Origin: Alphaproteobacteria bacterium
GTDB taxonomy: Bacteria; Pseudomonadota; Alphaproteobacteria; UBA3830
Direction: 5' to 3'
NCBI GenBank assembly: GCA_017416635.1
Contig: JAFQBQ010000206.1
Span: 1-9,158 of the forward strand
Length of the DNA stretch: 9,158 bases
The position numbers and the translations under genes were made by a program. This document shows, piece by piece, positions 6,699-9,158 of this stretch. The first letter of the stretch is position 1, and each line of letters opens with the position of its first letter. The notes beneath the pieces were generated by a model. It was given only the letters and a program-made list of their open reading frames with translations. It searched no databases and was not told where the DNA came from.

Positions 6699-8612
6699 AT
6701 GTCTAAAGTTATTGGTATTGATCTAGGTACAACTAATTCATGTGTCGCGGTAATGGATGGTGCAAATCCACGCGTGATTGAGAATACTGAGGGGGTTAGG
6801 ACTACTCCGTCTGTTGTTGCTTTCACGGATAGCGGCGAAAAGTTGGTAGGTCAGGCAGCGAAAAGACAGGCTGTCACAAATTTCAAAAATACATTCTATG
6901 CTATTAAAAGGTTAATCGGGAGAAGAGCGAATGATGAGTATTTGAAGAAATACAACGCTCCTTACGAGATTATTTCTGCAGATAATGGCGATGCTTGGGT
7001 AAAGTCTAGAGATAAAAAATACAGTCCAAGCCAAATCAGCGCGTTTGTTCTGCAGAAAATGAAAGAGGCCGCGGAAAATTTCCTCGGCGAAAAAGTTACC
7101 GAAGCAGTGATTACAGTTCCGGCGTATTTCAATGATGCTCAAAGGCAAGCAACTAGAGATGCTGGAAAAATCGCGGGTCTTGATGTTTTAAGAATTATCA
7201 ACGAACCAACCGCTGCTGCACTTGCTTACGGATTGGATAAGAAAAATTCAGGCTTGATTGCCGTATATGATCTCGGTGGTGGTACTTTCGATGTGTCAAT
7301 TTTGGAAATCGGCGACGGAGTTTTTGAGGTTAAGGCGACAAACGGCGATACGTTCCTCGGTGGAGAAGATTTCGATAAAAGAATTATTGATTTCTTGGCC
7401 GATGAATTTAGAAAAGACAACGGCGGCATCGATTTGCGCAAAGACAGCATGGCACTTCAGAGGTTGAAGGAAGCTGCAGAAAAAGCAAAAATCGAATTGT
7501 CGAGTGCGATGGAGACGGAAATCAATTTGCCGTTCATTACAGCCGATGCTACGGGTCCAAAGCACTTGACCGTTAAGTTAACGAGGGCGAAGTTAGAGTC
7601 GTTGGTCGATGATATTATCAAGAAGACCATTGAACCTTGCAAAAATGCGTTAAAAGACGCGGGAGTCAGCGCAAGCCAGATTGATGAGGTTGTTCTCGTC
7701 GGCGGTATGACCCGTATGCCGAAAGTTGTTGAGTGCGTAAAAGAATTTTTCGGAAAAGAGCCGCATAAGGGCGTAAATCCTGATGAAGTCGTCGCGGTCG
7801 GAGCGGCAATTCAAGGCGGTGTTTTGAAGGGCGATGTAAAAGACGTTCTTTTGCTCGATGTTACACCGTTATCTCTCGGAATTGAAACTCTCGGCGGGGT
7901 GTTTACGCGGTTGATTGATAGAAACACTACGATTCCGACGAAAAAGAGCCAAATTTTCTCGACGGCGCAGGATAATCAGAGCGGAGTTACGATCCGTGTG
8001 TTCCAGGGTGAAAGAGAAATGGCTGAGAACAATAAGTTGCTCGGACAGTTTGATCTGACGGGAATTCCTCCGGCTCCACGTGGAATGCCACAAATCGAAG
8101 TTACGTTCGATATCGACGCTAACGGTATCGTCCATGTTTCGGCGAAAGATAAGGCTACAAACAAAGAGCAGGCGATTAGCATTAAGGCTTCCGGCGGATT
8201 GAGTGATGATGAAATCGACCAAATGGTTAAGGACGCCGAAGCTCATGCAGACGAAGATAAAAAGCGTCGCGAGTTGGTTCAAGAGAAAAACCAGGCGCAA
8301 GAAATGGTGAATGCTGCGAATAAGCTTTTAACGGAGAACGGTGATAAGATTCCAGAAGAATCTAAAACCAAAGTTAAGACTGAAATCGAAAACGTTCAAA
8401 AAGTTTTGGAAAGCGAGAATATTGAAGAGGTAAAGGCTGCTTCTGGGAAGTTGATGCAAGTTCTTACGGAAGTTGGGACGGCGATTCATCAGGCGGCTCA
8501 ACAGGACGCGGCGGCACAGGCTGCGGGTGGAGCAAATCCTGAGCAACAAGGTTCTTCATCGAAAGATGACAATGTTGTTGATGCAGATTATGAAGTAAAA
8601 GAAGATAAATAA
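6699..8612 (+). CDS. dnaK: Molecular chaperone DnaK (Hsp70)
   Basis: DnaK is the ATP-driven cytosolic chaperone that binds exposed hydrophobic peptides with DnaJ and GrpE, and in proteobacteria it also restrains the heat-shock sigma factor. The product is 637 residues, full length for the family. The nucleotide-binding domain has IDLGTTNS (7-14), Lys70 in [20 protein letters not shown] (168-178) and DLGGGTFD (191-198) with Thr196, equivalent to E. coli Thr199. The interdomain linker DVLLLDV is at 382-388, followed directly by the substrate-binding domain start [12 protein letters not shown]. The helical lid runs to an Ala/Gln-rich stretch and the C-terminal [12 protein letters not shown], the alphaproteobacterial form of the tail. 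The ATG has AAAGGGG 6 bases upstream. It has its own promoter and leader hairpin, and a terminator-like hairpin follows, before dnaJ. No disrupted motif was seen. Confidence 0.99.
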   Translation: MSKVIGIDLGTTNSCVAVMDGANPRVIENTEGVRTTPSVVAFTDSGEKLVGQAAKRQAVTNFKNTFYAIKRLIGRRANDEYLKKYNAPYEIISADNGDAWVKSRDKKYSPSQISAFVLQKMKEAAENFLGEKVTEAVITVPAYFNDAQRQATRDAGKIAGLDVLRIINEPTAAALAYGLDKKNSGLIAVYDLGGGTFDVSILEIGDGVFEVKATNGDTFLGGEDFDKRIIDFLADEFRKDNGGIDLRKDSMALQRLKEAAEKAKIELSSAMETEINLPFITADATGPKHLTVKLTRAKLESLVDDIIKKTIEPCKNALKDAGVSASQIDEVVLVGGMTRMPKVVECVKEFFGKEPHKGVNPDEVVAVGAAIQGGVLKGDVKDVLLLDVTPLSLGIETLGGVFTRLIDRNTTIPTKKSQIFSTAQDNQSGVTIRVFQGEREMAENNKLLGQFDLTGIPPAPRGMPQIEVTFDIDANGIVHVSAKDKATNKEQAISIKASGGLSDDEIDQMVKDAEAHADEDKKRRELVQEKNQAQEMVNAANKLLTENGDKIPEESKTKVKTEIENVQKVLESENIEEVKAASGKLMQVLTEVGTAIHQAAQQDAAAQAAGGANPEQQGSSSKDDNVVDADYEVKEDK

Positions 8613-8634
8613 TCGGAGTCTATTACAACGGTTC

Positions 8635-8666
8635 AAGGCGTGAGCGCGCGTGCTCACGCCTTTATT
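8635..8666 (+). terminator. Rho-independent-type hairpin between dnaK and dnaJ
   Basis: AAGGCGTGAGC (8635-8645) and GCTCACGCCTT (8652-8662) form a perfect 11-bp stem around GCGCGT, followed by TATT. The T tract is short, so read-through is likely. In the same orientation dnaJ starts 18 bases later with no promoter in between, so a partial terminator setting a DnaK excess over DnaJ is the simplest reading. The hairpin could also stabilise the dnaK mRNA 3' end after processing. Confidence 0.8.
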
Positions 8667-8683
8667 AGCAGAAAGAATTAAAA

Positions 8684-9158
8684 ATGGATTATTATCAGAC
8701 TCTTGGAGTATCCAAAACAGCATCGGATGACGATATAAAAAAAGCATACAGAAAATTAGCGATGCAATATCATCCTGATAGAAATAAGGGAAACAAATCA
8801 GCGGAGGAAAAATTTAAGGAAATCAATGAAGCTTATGAGACGCTGAAAGATCCTCAGAAAAAAGCGGCTTACGACAGATATGGGCATGATGCTTACAAAA
8901 ACGCAGCTAGCGGTGGAGGATTTAATCCAAACGCAGGAGGTTTCAGCGATTTTAATTTCAGCGGTTTCTCAAGAGGCGGTGGCTCACCGTTTTCAGATAT
9001 TTTCGAAGATTTCTTCAGCGCTGCCGGCGGCATGGGTGGCGGAGTTCATGAAGAATTAAGAGGCAACGATCTGCGTTACGACACCAGTCTTACTTTGGAA
9101 GAAGCGTTTTTCGGTAAAGAAATAGAAATTAACATGCGCATGAACGTGAAATGCGACG
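8684..9158 (+). CDS. dnaJ: Co-chaperone DnaJ (Hsp40), 3' partial
   Basis: The frame runs open from the ATG at 8684 to the window end, giving the first 158 residues. The J domain (about 1-68) begins [22 protein letters not shown] and holds His30-Pro31-Asp32, the motif that stimulates the DnaK ATPase, plus the [13 protein letters not shown] helix end. A glycine/phenylalanine-rich linker follows (about 74-125), with repeats such as GGGF, GGFSDF and [20 protein letters not shown] segment (near 138-147) opens the substrate-binding part. The last two residues, Cys-Asp, are probably the first zinc-centre motif, so this is a type I DnaJ. The ribosome binding site is weak (AGAAAG, about 10 bases upstream), which fits lower output than dnaK. 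Confidence 0.97.
   Translation, partial: MDYYQTLGVSKTASDDDIKKAYRKLAMQYHPDRNKGNKSAEEKFKEINEAYETLKDPQKKAAYDRYGHDAYKNAASGGGFNPNAGGFSDFNFSGFSRGGGSPFSDIFEDFFSAAGGMGGGVHEELRGNDLRYDTSLTLEEAFFGKEIEINMRMNVKCD

Overview
The window is a compact, AT-rich bacterial chromosome segment. All supported genes lie on the + strand and there are no long gene-free stretches. Three things suggest an alphaproteobacterium, possibly host-associated. The CAU tRNA resembles the elongator Met tRNA of that class. DnaK ends in an alphaproteobacterial-type VVDADYEVK tail, and dnaJ follows dnaK. No marker here settles the order or genus.

Layout. Bases 1-2514 are the C-terminal part (adenine-N6 methyltransferase plus target-recognition region) of a Type ISP restriction-modification enzyme whose 5' end is outside the window. 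An extended -10 promoter then drives a Met-tRNA (2582-2658). obgE follows 20 nt later with a TTG start, so the two are probably co-transcribed. Next come a 53-residue Flp-type pilin gene (3770-3931) with no other pilus genes in the window and a 96-residue three-helix PQ-loop/SemiSWEET-like membrane protein (4046-4336). A 689-residue cytosolic hybrid sensor kinase follows (4439-6508). The window closes with the heat-shock pair dnaK (6699-8612) and dnaJ (8684 to the end, partial). dnaK has a strong promoter and a hairpin-containing leader; a rho-independent-type hairpin separates dnaK from dnaJ.

The most notable item is the kinase. Its first ~205 residues do not look like an ordinary sensor domain. 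They read as a tRNA-dependent cyclodipeptide synthase (CDPS) of the XYP subfamily: a candidate nucleophile Ser32, an ILEE motif with Glu172, and the Tyr187-Pro188 pair. This is followed by PAS, HisKA, HATPase and a C-terminal receiver domain. One polypeptide would therefore join an aminoacyl-tRNA-using enzyme fold to a two-component phosphorelay. It might make and sense a cyclodipeptide signal. Alternatively, the enzyme fold may be retained as a sensor of aminoacyl-tRNA supply; the position equivalent to AlbC Tyr178 is Phe here. The domain call was made by eye and needs a profile or structure check. The small membrane protein just upstream is a speculative partner for moving a small molecule.

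The remaining genes are housekeeping (ribosome-associated GTPase, initiation/elongation tRNA pool, chaperones) and look ordinary apart from the small points listed in the findings.
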